Shown one piece after another: positions 1 through 8,112 of a stretch of 64,000 nt of DNA. The position numbers were made by a program, and so were the translations under genes. The first letter of the stretch is position 1. The number at the start of each line of letters is the position of its first letter. The notes beneath the pieces were generated by a model that ran no database searches, had not been told where the DNA came from, and saw only the letters and a program-made list of their open reading frames with translations. This DNA is from DATMAM01 sp035559995 (GTDB taxonomy: Bacteria > Desulfobacterota > Binatia > UBA9968), in assembly GCA_035559995.1 (NCBI GenBank), contig DATMAM010000055.1:1-64000 (forward strand), given 5' to 3'.

Positions 1-70
1 ATAAACGCAAGACCGCCTCTATCTTCCTCTTAGTAGAGAAACGACCTCGTTGCAGTTGTCTTTTCACCAT
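1..70 (-). CDS. N-terminus of a transposase (IS3-type orfA-like), cut by window edge
   Basis: Reading the minus strand from an ATG at 70 gives an open frame MVKRQLQRGRFSTKRKIEAV and on to the window edge. The KRKIEAVLRL stretch looks like the first helix of the helix-turn-helix found at the start of IS3-family OrfA proteins. A strong ribosome binding site (AGGAGG) lies about 5 bases before the ATG. Only 23 residues are visible, so the family call is an inference, and whether the element is intact cannot be seen. Confidence 0.55.
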   Translation of the reverse strand, partial: MVKRQLQRGRFSTKRKIEAVLRL

Positions 71-120
71 GGACACCTCCTGGGTTCTTCTCCCTAACAT
101 TTCTCCCAATCAGGTGTCCA
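70..120. mobile_element. Probable terminal region of an insertion sequence
   Basis: A perfect 9-bp inverted repeat, TGGACACCT at 70-78 and AGGTGTCCA at 112-120, frames the leader of the transposase. The outer copy begins with TGGACACC when read toward the transposase, which is a plausible IS terminus. The inner copy overlaps the transposase ribosome binding site and could let the hairpin hide that site in read-through transcripts. The other end of the element lies outside the window. Confidence 0.4.
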
Positions 121-157
121 AAGAAATCGTGGGGCGGGGGAGGCGTCCCTTGCGTTT

Positions 158-1354
158 TCACTCGCCCAATCTTGTAAGACCCCCTTGGGCCATGTAAGCA
201 ACTATGGTTCCAGCCAGAATTCCCAACACGTATCCGTAAGGGAGGCCGATGGCGATCAGCCCTACCATTATCACGATTGTGAAATCAGTCTTGGAGTCGG
301 TCATGTCCCGGACCAGTCTTATTAACGTGATGGCTTCAAACAAAAGAATGACGCCGAGCATGGGTCTTGGAAAAATCTGAACAACGTGCTCGAAGCCGGG
401 GCCAAAGAAGAGTCCCAAGATCAGGTAAAGAGTGCCCTCAATAACGACCGAGCCTCCGGTTCTTGCACCGAAGGCAAAATGGCCGGCGATTCCACCCGAG
501 CCGTGGCAGGTAGGATAACCGCTCAAGAAAGGATTAATCAAATTCATCACCGAGTAAGTCCAGCTAATTTTGCGGACGCTGATGGGATAACCGGGAAACA
601 AATCCTCGATCACCTGCTTGGTCGCCAGTATCGAGTTTCCCAACGACAGAGCAAGTTGGGGCAACGCCAGCAATAGCCATCCCGTGAGAATCGCATCAAT
701 GGTTGGGACACGAATCGCCGGCAGATGAAAGCCGATGCCCGCAAAAATGTCCAAGGCATTCGCCTTGATAGCGGAGGCGTAGAGCACGCCGAGCATGACG
801 AGGATCAGCGCCGGCGGGTATTTTCGATTTCCCAGGAGAAAAAGAGTTATCGTGAAACTCAATACGGCTAGTGCGTAACCTAATACGCCGTCGCTCTGGA
901 TGTAGTCTTTGAGGGCCAGTAACGCGAGCTGCATACCCAGCCCGAACTGGATGCCTCGAATGACATTTTTAGGGACGATCCTTGCCAGCCAGTCGATGAG
1001 ACCGGTGGCGCTCAAAACCAGCATGGTAATTCCGATACCGAGCCCTCCGCCGTAGAGTATATCCGGGCTGACCTTTTGACTGATGACAATCACCGCCATC
1101 GCTTTGAGCGGTTGCACGGGCATCGGCAGTCCATACATCAACCCACTTAGGATCTGCATCAATCCGAACATGATCAGCACGCTCGGAGCATCCAGTCCGC
1201 TGGCAAGGATTACCCCGACGATCAACGGCAGATCGGTCCCTAGGTCGCCGAAGGCTCCCGAGAGCTCGTTCCGATCGAAGCGAATGCCGAACGATGAAGA
1301 GCTGGCAGGGACAGCCGAACGGTTAGAGGAGTTGGTTTCGAAATGTGACGCCAC
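158..1354 (-). CDS. MOT1-family molybdate/sulfate permease
   Basis: A 398-residue hydrophobic protein with about ten membrane segments. The N-terminal motif GAFGDLGTDLPL and the downstream MPVQPLKA are hallmarks of the MOT1 (MFS_MOT1 / sulfate-permease-like) family, whose members import molybdate and in some cases sulfate. A second GG-rich motif (GSGGIAGHFAFGARTGG) near residue 285 matches the second family signature. The GTG start has no clear ribosome binding site, so translation may begin elsewhere in the Ser-rich N-terminus. It lies downstream of a tungstate transporter, an AOR and cofactor genes, which supports an oxyanion role. The substrate is inferred from family and context. Confidence 0.8.
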   Translation of the reverse strand: MASHFETNSSNRSAVPASSSSFGIRFDRNELSGAFGDLGTDLPLIVGVILASGLDAPSVLIMFGLMQILSGLMYGLPMPVQPLKAMAVIVISQKVSPDILYGGGLGIGITMLVLSATGLIDWLARIVPKNVIRGIQFGLGMQLALLALKDYIQSDGVLGYALAVLSFTITLFLLGNRKYPPALILVMLGVLYASAIKANALDIFAGIGFHLPAIRVPTIDAILTGWLLLALPQLALSLGNSILATKQVIEDLFPGYPISVRKISWTYSVMNLINPFLSGYPTCHGSGGIAGHFAFGARTGGSVVIEGTLYLILGLFFGPGFEHVVQIFPRPMLGVILLFEAITLIRLVRDMTDSKTDFTIVIMVGLIAIGLPYGYVLGILAGTIVAYMAQGGLTRLGE

Positions 1355-1401
1355 CGGCTGGTCTGGAAGCGCAAAGGCTAACTAACTAGTAAGCCGCGAC
1401 G

Positions 1402-1800
1402 CTAGAGCTCGATCTCGCGTCTCTTGAGTTTTTCGACAAGCCGACCGTCGCCCGCGAGGAAATCCAAAGATCCGAGCTGCTCGGGCAACACCCAGGCCAG
1501 CGAGTGAAAAGCGAGATTTTGTATATTTCCTTGGTAATTACGAACCCGAAAGAAGATCAATTCCACTTCCCTCCAGTCAGGGTACCGGTAACAGTAGCGC
1601 ACGAGCTCAGAGGCGGATTGGATCTGAATCCCTAGTTCTTCTCGAAGTTCTCTTTCGAGCGCCGCAAACTCTTCCTCTCCCTCTTCGACCTTCCCGCCCG
1701 GAAATTCCCACTTGAGCGGAAACGGCGCGTCCGCTCTCCTGCGGCAGGCGAGCACCTTCCCTTCCGCCGCGATTAGGCCCGCGACAACTCTGGTCGCCAT
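1402..1800 (-). CDS. NUDIX hydrolase (MutT-like)
   Basis: A 132-aa protein carrying a complete Nudix box: G-x5-E-x7-REL-x-EE-x-G-I at about residues 38-60. The early WEFPGGK motif is typical of MutT-like (deoxy)nucleoside triphosphate pyrophosphatases that clean damaged nucleotides. The ATG at 1800 shares its A with the TGA stop of the preceding small gene (TGATG), so the two are probably translationally coupled. The longer open frame upstream to 1893 is out of register with the coupled gene and lacks a start signal. The exact substrate is not visible. Confidence 0.85.
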   Translation of the reverse strand: MATRVVAGLIAAEGKVLACRRRADAPFPLKWEFPGGKVEEGEEEFAALERELREELGIQIQSASELVRYCYRYPDWREVELIFFRVRNYQGNIQNLAFHSLAWVLPEQLGSLDFLAGDGRLVEKLKRREIEL

Positions 1801-1970
1801 CAGGAAGGTTCCTGATGGCTGGGTTCCTTGCGCCGTTTTAAAAGGAGGCAGCTTCCGTAGTTGATGCTCTGGGCAAAACAAACGAGCTCCCAACCGTTTC
1901 GCCCCAGCTCGTTTAGAAGTTCCAGCGACATCTCGTTCGAGCGTACAATGTAGTATTCAAACTGCGGCAC
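1800..1970 (-). CDS. Small DUF4177-like protein
   Basis: A 56-aa protein with the pattern FEYYIV..LNELGRNGWELV..LLLKR, which matches the beta-alpha-beta layout of DUF4177 proteins (of unknown function). I place the start at the GTG at 1970 because GAGGAGG lies six bases before it. The GTG at 2006 has no ribosome binding site. It is coupled by a one-base stop/start overlap to the NUDIX gene, so the two proteins may work together. Nothing more specific can be said. Confidence 0.6.
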   Translation of the reverse strand: MPQFEYYIVRSNEMSLELLNELGRNGWELVCFAQSINYGSCLLLKRRKEPSHQEPS

Positions 1971-2077
1971 AGAACCCTCCTCGGTATCGCCGATCTCCGG
2001 AGCCACGCTATTCTGGTAACAAAAACGGCGAACGAATTACAATCGCACGCCCCGCGCGCGCAAAACCGCCGCGCGCT

Positions 2078-3163
2078 TTAACTGCCCGCGATGACGTGGA
2101 CGGCCGCCGGGGAAAACTCGGCGGCGACCTGGTCCCGCTGGCAGAGGCCGTCGAGCGCGCCGCGCGCGACCCGCGCGTGCAGTTGGATCCCGCCGCACTC
2201 GAGCACGACGCGCGCATCGAAACCGCACGCGACGATTCTCGTGACAGTCGCCTGAAATCGAATCCGGCCGATGGGAGGCGGCCCGTCGCCCGGCGCCCGG
2301 ATCACGGCAATTTCCTCCGGGCGGATGCATAACTTCACGGCGGCGCCGGCGGCGGCCGCGCACGGGAGGAGCCAACAACCGGCGGCAACGCGAATCCAGG
2401 CCCGTTCCCCTTCGCGGCGCTCGACGACGCCGGCGAGGATGTTGGCGGTGCCGACGAACTCGGCTACTTTCTCATCGGCCGGGTGAAAGAACACCTCCTC
2501 GGAGGAGCCTATCTGAAGAATTTTGCCGGCGAGCAACACCGCGATCGTATCGCCGAGCATCAGCGCCTCGTTGCGGTCGTGCGTGACAAAGACGGTTGTG
2601 ACGGCCGTTTCTCGAAGAATGGCCTCCAGCTCGACCAGGAGCGCCTCTCGCGTGGGCGGGTCCAGCGCCGCAAAGGGCTCGTCCAGAAAGAGCAGTTCAG
2701 GATTCAATACAAACGCGCGCGCCAGGCTTGTTCGTTGTGCCTCGCCACCCGATATCGTGCGGGCGGAGCGGCGCGCGATCGCGGCAATCCCCAGCCGCTC
2801 GAGCCACGCGCCGACCGTTCTCTCTATCGCGCGCCGCTCCCACCCGCGCAGTCGAAGTCCCAACGCGACGTTGTCGTAGACCGACATCGACAACAGCAGC
2901 GGCTCCTGAAAGACCGTGGCCATTCGGCGGCGCGCCGCGTGAGCTTCCGACGGCAGGACCTCGCTCCCGCGAAACCAGACTGTTCCCCGATCCGGCCGCT
3001 GCAGCAGCCCCATGACGCGAAGCAAGGTTGACTTCCCGGCGCCATTCGGGCCCATGACCGCGAGAATCTCGCCGCGCCGGACGTCCAACGACGGCGCCTC
3101 CAGCACGTCAGAGGTTCCGTAGCGCACGGAAATGTCGCGCAACGCTAGGAGGGTCTCGGCCAC
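2078..3163 (-). CDS. tupC: Tungstate ABC transporter ATP-binding protein
   Basis: A 361-aa ABC ATPase. Walker A GPNGAGKST is at residues 38-46, the signature ISGGE at about 137-141, and Walker B LLFLDEP at about 157-163. A C-terminal extension from about residue 285 reads like a TOBE/MOP oxyanion-binding domain, as in ModC, WtpC and TupC. The GTG start at 3163 lies 19 bases inside the permease gene, so translation is coupled. TupC subunits energise tungstate import and their TOBE domain may sense the anion. Choosing tungstate over molybdate rests on the TupA-type binding protein upstream and the nearby AOR gene. Confidence 0.88.
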   Translation of the reverse strand: MAETLLALRDISVRYGTSDVLEAPSLDVRRGEILAVMGPNGAGKSTLLRVMGLLQRPDRGTVWFRGSEVLPSEAHAARRRMATVFQEPLLLSMSVYDNVALGLRLRGWERRAIERTVGAWLERLGIAAIARRSARTISGGEAQRTSLARAFVLNPELLFLDEPFAALDPPTREALLVELEAILRETAVTTVFVTHDRNEALMLGDTIAVLLAGKILQIGSSEEVFFHPADEKVAEFVGTANILAGVVERREGERAWIRVAAGCWLLPCAAAAGAAVKLCIRPEEIAVIRAPGDGPPPIGRIRFQATVTRIVACGFDARVVLECGGIQLHARVARGALDGLCQRDQVAAEFSPAAVHVIAGS

Positions 3164-3855
3164 GGGATCCGCTCACGCTGCTGAATGTGCGTCAAGACGA
3201 GGTTGAGGGCGAAGCTTACGGCAAGCAAGATCAAGCTTAAGGCAATCGCGATCGCGAAATTTCCTTTGCTGGTCTCCAGCACCGTCGCGGTCGTCAGCAC
3301 GCGCGTCTGTCCGCGAATGTTGCCGCCTACCATCATCGATGCTCCCACCTCCGAAATGACGCCGCCGAATCCGGCCATGACGGCCGCGAGCAGCGGCAGG
3401 CGCGCTTCTTTGCCGAGCAGCCACAGCACTTGAAGCCGCGAAGCGCCGAGCCCAAAAAGCTGCAGCCTCAGGTTGGGATTCAGACTCTGGAATGCCGCCA
3501 TCGTCAGTCCCGCCACGATCGGAAGAGCGATGATCACTTGCGCCATCACCATGGCCGTCTGCGTGTAGATCAGCTCAAGAAAACCGAGCGGTCCGCTGCG
3601 CCAGAGAAAGATGGACACGAAAAGGCCGACCACGACCGGCGGAAGCCCCATTCCGGTATTGACCAGCGCCACCGCGACGGAGCGCCCGGGAAATCGCGCC
3701 AGCGCCAGCGCGATGCCCAACGGCATTCCCAGAGCCAAAGACAACCCTGTGGCGAGGCCGGAGATTTTCACGGAGAGCCACGTGATCGTCCACACTTCCG
3801 GATCGCCAAACAAAAGCGCGAAAGCGGCGATAACGCCCTCAGCAATCAGCTCCAC
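3145..3855 (-). CDS. tupB: Tungstate ABC transporter permease
   Basis: A 236-aa integral membrane permease with about five to six membrane segments. The EVGASMMVGGNIRGQT region fits the TupB EAA-like coupling loop of tungstate and related oxyanion permeases. The GTG at 3855 begins one base after the tupA stop (TAA at 3859-3857), with a G-rich stretch just upstream that can serve as ribosome binding site. Earlier in-frame sequence overlaps tupA and is not part of the gene. It would pair with TupC in the inner membrane and receive tungstate from TupA. Confidence 0.88.
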   Translation of the reverse strand: MELIAEGVIAAFALLFGDPEVWTITWLSVKISGLATGLSLALGMPLGIALALARFPGRSVAVALVNTGMGLPPVVVGLFVSIFLWRSGPLGFLELIYTQTAMVMAQVIIALPIVAGLTMAAFQSLNPNLRLQLFGLGASRLQVLWLLGKEARLPLLAAVMAGFGGVISEVGASMMVGGNIRGQTRVLTTATVLETSKGNFAIAIALSLILLAVSFALNLVLTHIQQRERIPWPRPS

Positions 3856-3856
3856 G

Positions 3857-4726
3857 TTAACCCCCGAGATCCTCTTCAGCCTCGCCCGCAACCGGCACGA
3901 AGAGCGGCTGACCGAATTGGCGCACGCCGAAGCTCCTGATCTCTTCCTGCGCCCGGGGCGACACCATGAAATCTGCGAACGCTTTCCCGCCGGCCGCGTT
4001 GACCCTCGGGCCGTTGGCGGGATTGACTTCGAGCACCGAATAAAGGTTGCGCAGCTTTTTGTCCCCCGCGACGAGGATCGCAAGCGTGACCTTTTTTCCG
4101 AAGGCCAGGTACGTCCCGCGGTCGGTGAGCGTATAGGCGTGCCGCTCGTTTGCGATCGACAGCGTGGCACCCATCCCTTGCCCGGATTCGATATACCAGG
4201 CGCCTCTCGGCTCGCTGCCGGCCTGTTTCCAGAGCGACCTTTCCAGATGATGCGTGCCCGAGTTGTCGCCGCGCGACACAAACGGCGCTTTGACCTGCGC
4301 CAAGCGTCTAAAAGCCTCGACCGACTGGCGCAAACCGCGGATTTTCGCCCGATCTTCTTTCGGGCCGACGATCACGAAATCGTTGTACATCACGAGGCGC
4401 CGGTTCAGGAGCTTGCCCTCGGCAACGTGTCTCTTTTCCAGAGCAGGCGCGTGAACCAACACCACGTCCGCATCACCCTTGGCCGCCAAAGCCAGTGCCT
4501 GCCCGGTGCCGACGGAGATCGTTTTTACGCGGTAGCCCGTCTCTTTCTCGAACAAGGGGACGATCACGTCCAGCAGGCCGGAATCCTGAGTGCTTGTCGT
4601 GGTCGCGAGAACGACGCTCCGACCGGCCTCGCTTCCCAAGGCTCCCGCCGGCGCCAGGGAAAAGACGGTACCGGCGAGAATGGCCCCGCGAAGCCATCGC
4701 GGAAGCAAAAGAAGCCCTGCGATCAC
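3857..4726 (-). CDS. tupA: Tungstate-binding periplasmic protein
   Basis: A 289-aa binding protein with a signal peptide over about residues 1-32. The motif ATTTSTQDSGLLD at about 41-53 is the diagnostic anion-binding loop of TupA, and SRGDNSGTHHLE is the second ligand loop. TupA proteins bind tungstate with very high affinity and favour it over molybdate. The GTG start overlaps the stop of the preceding 59-aa gene by four bases (GTGA). It lies in one run with AOR and MobA-MoaD, so imported tungstate has an obvious consumer next door. Confidence 0.92.
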   Translation of the reverse strand: MIAGLLLLPRWLRGAILAGTVFSLAPAGALGSEAGRSVVLATTTSTQDSGLLDVIVPLFEKETGYRVKTISVGTGQALALAAKGDADVVLVHAPALEKRHVAEGKLLNRRLVMYNDFVIVGPKEDRAKIRGLRQSVEAFRRLAQVKAPFVSRGDNSGTHHLERSLWKQAGSEPRGAWYIESGQGMGATLSIANERHAYTLTDRGTYLAFGKKVTLAILVAGDKKLRNLYSVLEVNPANGPRVNAAGGKAFADFMVSPRAQEEIRSFGVRQFGQPLFVPVAGEAEEDLGG

Positions 4727-4902
4727 TTGACCGCGGCGCTCAGCCGCTCGATCAGCTCCCGGACCTCTTCGAGGCGCGAGCGCGCCAGCGCCTCCGCTTT
4801 CTGCAACTGCTCCCGCGGTGCGCCGCTGTTTACGGCGTCCTCGAAGTCCGTGATCGCGATGCCGAACACCTTGAGCAACCGGCGCGTTTCGTCCGTAGGC
4901 AT
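4723..4902 (-). CDS. Unknown 59-aa helical protein in the tup operon
   Basis: A short gene starting at ATG 4902 (MPTDETRRLLKVFG...) and ending ...IERLSAAVK. GGAG lies about 6 bases before the start, and its TGA overlaps the tupA GTG start in a GTGA tetranucleotide. That is the usual sign of translational coupling. The protein is predicted to be two amphipathic helices rich in Glu, Arg and Leu, with no signal peptide or cysteines. Its place between the AOR and tupA genes suggests a role in tungsten handling or expression of the transporter. I do not recognise the family. Confidence 0.65.
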   Translation of the reverse strand: MPTDETRRLLKVFGIAITDFEDAVNSGAPREQLQKAEALARSRLEEVRELIERLSAAVK

Positions 4903-4932
4903 GGGATCTCCGCTACGAAAAGATTCGAGCGA

Positions 4933-6777
4933 TCAATTACCGGCACCGTGCAAGCAATGGAGCGAGAAGCCCGGTGCGCCGTTTTCGATCCCCAGCTGCC
5001 GCAGCTTGCTTTCCGGAACCAGCCCCTTTTCGTCCCAACCTCGCGCCCGATAGTAGCTCCGAATCATCTCCCGCAACTCCCGCGGGGCAAGACCGGCGCC
5101 GCGGGCGACGCCGTCCGGAAGCTTTTCTTCGAGCAGCCTGGGTGGCAGCCAATCGTCGTCGGCTTTCCAACCTTGCCGGATATTGAAAAGTTTTTTTATC
5201 GTATTGATCCGCTCTCCAGCCCGGCGCAGCTCTTCACCCGAATAACTCCAGCCGGTTACCTTGCCCAGTAGCTCCGCGCTTTCGGCATAAAAATCTTCGA
5301 AGCACTTGCGGAGAAACTTGCACACGATCAGTGAATCGAGAACCGCGGCGAAATCCTCGCTGGCGGCCACCAGCGCGCCGCGCCGGCAATCGGCGCTCAG
5401 GCGATCGACCTCGCCGGAGAAATCGGCTTCGTACGCGCCCGAACGGTTATGGCAGGCGCCGCGCGGGCTCACCGCCAAGCCGAGCGCCATCGTCTTTAGG
5501 CTGCGCGGCTCGTATCCCGGAAGCTCGAGGCCCTTGACGTGCATCGCGATCCGGCTTGCTTCCGCTCCGAGCCCTTCGGCGGCGCGCCGGGACCCTTCGG
5601 CCAAAAGCGCTCCAATGCCCCGGCGCGCCGCGATCTCCGGAATCAGCCTAAAGAGCGCGTCTGCGCGACCGAAACGAAGCCCCGCCGCGCTACCCTCACG
5701 GAGTAGCCCTTTCTCGGCGCACTCCATCGCCCACGCGATCGTGCCGCCCGTGCTGATCGAATCCATGCCGTACCGATCGCACAGGCTTGCCGCCTCCAGC
5801 ACCGCATCGGGATCCTCAATCCCGCACATCGGCCCGAGAGCGAACAAGGTCTCATACTCCAGCCGCTGCTCCTCTCCCGCCAGCGATTTAAACAACCGCT
5901 CGCAGCGAATCGTGCATGACGCGCAGCCGTTTCTCCGGCTAAAACTGTTCTCGGTGAGAGCTTCGCCGCTGAGGTCCTCGGCGTGATCGAACGTGGATTG
6001 CTGAAAATTCCGCGTCGGCAGGCTGCCGAGCCGATTGAAGACCGCCAGGTTGGCGACGGTGCCGATCTGGCGGTACTTCGACGTGAGATTTCCGAGGCTC
6101 CGCCGGCGCAGGGACTCCGCGAGAAGCTCGACCGCTGCGGGATCGGCCACCTGGGTGCGCTCCTCGCCGCGCACCGCGACCGCCTTCAGATGCTTGGCCC
6201 CCATCACGGCGCCGACGCCGCCGCGCCCCGCGTGCCGGCCGTCATTGCTGATCGTGGCGAAGCGCACGCAGTTTTCTCCCGCCGGCCCGATCGCCGCGAC
6301 GCGAACGCGCTCCTGTTTGAGCTCGCGCTCGATGAGCTCCTGGGCTCCCCGGGCGTCTTTACCGACCAGGTGGCGCGCATCTTTTAGCTCGGCGCGTTCA
6401 CCCGCGACGTACAGATAGACCCAGGAGGGCGCTTTGCCCGTGACGATCAGCGCGTCAAAACCGGTTTTCTTAAGCTCGAGAGCGAAAAAGCTCGATGACA
6501 GCGAGTCGGCAATGAAGCCGGTGAGCGGCGACTTGGTCAGCACCGCGTACTTGGCCGTCGTGGTGATGCCGGTGCCGACGAAAGGGGCGCTGGCAAAAAT
6601 CAGCGGGTTTGCCGGCGCCAAAGGATCGACGCCGGAAGGACAAAGTTCGTAGAGGAGGCTCGCGCCGAGGCCGACGCCGCCCAAGCTCAATTGCAGGCGT
6701 TCTTCAGGTAGCTTGCAGACCTTGGACGTGCCCGCGTCGAGATCGACGATCAGCGCGCGCCCGTGAAAACCGAACAC
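4933..6777 (-). CDS. aor: Aldehyde:ferredoxin oxidoreductase (tungsten enzyme)
   Basis: A 614-aa AOR-family protein of usual length. The N-terminal domain (about 1-205) shows the AOR fold signatures GGVGLGASLLY and GRGGVGAVMGAKHLKAVAV that cradle the bis-pterin tungsten cofactor. The [4Fe-4S] ligands are CASCTIRC at about residues 284-291, with a later cysteine near 485. The enzyme oxidises aldehydes, or in reverse reduces acids, with ferredoxin. The start is GTG at 6777. Its ribosome binding site GGAGGA is the very pair of codons for the C-terminal Gly-Gly of the upstream MoaD domain. Substrate range is not visible. Confidence 0.93.
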   Translation of the reverse strand: MFGFHGRALIVDLDAGTSKVCKLPEERLQLSLGGVGLGASLLYELCPSGVDPLAPANPLIFASAPFVGTGITTTAKYAVLTKSPLTGFIADSLSSSFFALELKKTGFDALIVTGKAPSWVYLYVAGERAELKDARHLVGKDARGAQELIERELKQERVRVAAIGPAGENCVRFATISNDGRHAGRGGVGAVMGAKHLKAVAVRGEERTQVADPAAVELLAESLRRRSLGNLTSKYRQIGTVANLAVFNRLGSLPTRNFQQSTFDHAEDLSGEALTENSFSRRNGCASCTIRCERLFKSLAGEEQRLEYETLFALGPMCGIEDPDAVLEAASLCDRYGMDSISTGGTIAWAMECAEKGLLREGSAAGLRFGRADALFRLIPEIAARRGIGALLAEGSRRAAEGLGAEASRIAMHVKGLELPGYEPRSLKTMALGLAVSPRGACHNRSGAYEADFSGEVDRLSADCRRGALVAASEDFAAVLDSLIVCKFLRKCFEDFYAESAELLGKVTGWSYSGEELRRAGERINTIKKLFNIRQGWKADDDWLPPRLLEEKLPDGVARGAGLAPRELREMIRSYYRARGWDEKGLVPESKLRQLGIENGAPGFSLHCLHGAGN

Positions 6778-6780
6778 GCC

Positions 6781-7746
6781 TTATCCTCCCGCGTCCGCAG
6801 AAAGAATGAACAGGCTGTCGCCCGCGCGAACTTCGGCGCTCGGGTCGCGGACAAACTCGCGGCCATTGAGATTGCAGGCGTAGCCGCGCGCCAGAGTCCT
6901 CGTCTCGCGCTCCACGACCTTCCCCGCCAGCGCCGGGACTTCCTCCGCCAGGCGCGCCAACGCGTCGGCAATCGTCGCGCCGTGCGCTAGCGTGAGCTCG
7001 ACCTTGGCCACTTTCGCCAGCAGCCGCGCGACCCCGAATAACTCCACGGTGATAGAGACAGGGGCTGTCTCGAACCGCTGTCCGTCCCGCGGACCGGATG
7101 CCCTCTCTGTCTCGTTTCTCTGTCTCATCTCTTGCCACCGTCTGAGCGCGGCTTCGTAATCGGCGGGCGTATTCATGTTGAGGAAGCTCAACCCCTCGGG
7201 ATCAAACTTGCGAATTTCATCGGCGCCTATTTTGCGAGTGCGAACCTTGTCGTAGAGAAAGACGGGCCGGAGTTCGTTGCGCTCGAGTTGCTCCTGCAGA
7301 AGCGGCACCAAGCGCGATCGGTAAACCGCGTGGAGCGGTTCGAGCCGATCTTCCCAGTAAGGCACGACCACGTCGTAGTCGCCGGCCTGCTCCACGAGAT
7401 ACGAAACCAGCGCCAAATTGAGGAGCGGGACATCGCACGAGGTGACGAAGCTCACAGGCTTGGTTGCCGCCCTGAGCCCGTAGTAGAGGCCGCCCACAGG
7501 GCCTCGATAGGCGATTTCGTCGCGCACGATCTTGGCGCCGAGAGCCGGAAGCTCCTGGGCCGGCGCGCCGACGACAACGATCTCCTCGAACAGAAAGCTC
7601 AGCCTTCTCACGAGAAGCTCGATCAGGGTCTCGGAGCCGAACGGGAGCAAAGCTTTCGGCCTTCCCATTCGCGAGCTTTTGCCGCCGGCAAGGATGACGG
7701 CGGCGGCGTTGTCAAGCTGGCGCGAACCCACACCGCGGTGCTCCAT
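6781..7746 (-). CDS. mobA-moaD: MobA-MoaD fusion protein
   Basis: A 321-aa protein with two domains. Residues about 14-205 are a MobA-type nucleotidyltransferase (VILAGGKSSRMGRPKALLPF, then CDVPLL), which attaches GMP to molybdopterin. Residues about 232-321 are a MoaD/ThiS-like ubiquitin fold ending in Gly-Gly, the form needed for thiocarboxylation and sulfur transfer during molybdopterin synthesis. A charged linker joins them. The start at ATG 7746 lacks a clear ribosome binding site, and the GTG at 7731 is an alternative. The stop lies four bases before the AOR start, so they share a transcript. Confidence 0.88.
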   Translation of the reverse strand: MEHRGVGSRQLDNAAAVILAGGKSSRMGRPKALLPFGSETLIELLVRRLSFLFEEIVVVGAPAQELPALGAKIVRDEIAYRGPVGGLYYGLRAATKPVSFVTSCDVPLLNLALVSYLVEQAGDYDVVVPYWEDRLEPLHAVYRSRLVPLLQEQLERNELRPVFLYDKVRTRKIGADEIRKFDPEGLSFLNMNTPADYEAALRRWQEMRQRNETERASGPRDGQRFETAPVSITVELFGVARLLAKVAKVELTLAHGATIADALARLAEEVPALAGKVVERETRTLARGYACNLNGREFVRDPSAEVRAGDSLFILSADAGG

Positions 7747-7900
7747 TGGCGCACTATGGACAAATTTCTTCTATCACTCGCGCAACGCTCTGCCAAGCTG
7801 CGCGCGCGGCGCCAACCCGACGAACGCTCCCCGCACGCGCATCGATATTCGGCGGTTTTAAAGCTCCCCCGTCGGCCTCAATCGCCCCTATTGCGCCATC

Positions 7901-7927
7901 TTGACATAGATTCCGCGCGGGTATAAG
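7901..7927 (+). promoter_or_regulatory. Candidate sigma70 promoter for the formate dehydrogenase operon
   Basis: A perfect -35 box TTGACA at 7901-7906 and a TATAAG -10 box at 7922-7927. The spacer is 15 bases, shorter than the 17-base optimum, so an activator may be needed. Its orientation and position, about 185 bases before fdnG, fit a promoter with a long leader. Confidence 0.4.
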
Positions 7928-8066
7928 CGGGAATCATCCGCGACGCCGTTCACGGGCCCTGCTAAAGCCGAGGAACCTCGTGAGCCTTTTTCTTACCCCT
8001 CATACGCTGGCGTCCGCAGCTTCCCCGCGGGGAGCCGTACCGTCCTCGCCTTGGCGCCGCCCCTGT

Positions 8067-8102
8067 ATTGGAACCCGAAGAGAAAAATTGGAACCCAAAG
8101 AG
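8067..8102 (+). repeat. Two-copy direct repeat before fdnG
   Basis: Two 16-base copies at 8067-8082 and 8087-8102 with a period of 20 bases. They differ at a single position (ATTGGAACCCGAAGAG against ATTGGAACCCAAAGAG). The second copy runs into the fdnG ribosome binding site. A 20-base period would place two copies on roughly the same DNA face, so this could be a regulator site, or only a small duplication. Confidence 0.45.
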
Positions 8103-8112
8103 GAGTGAAATT

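Larger units (their letters stand above)
7747..8112. other. Divergent intergenic region between the AOR and formate dehydrogenase operons
   Basis: About 366 bases without a supported gene. It must hold the promoters for both the minus-strand AOR/tungstate operon and the plus-strand formate dehydrogenase operon. I see one sigma70-like promoter candidate on the plus strand and a short direct repeat near the fdnG start, listed separately. No clear sigma54 element or riboswitch fold was recognised by eye. Confidence 0.6.
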
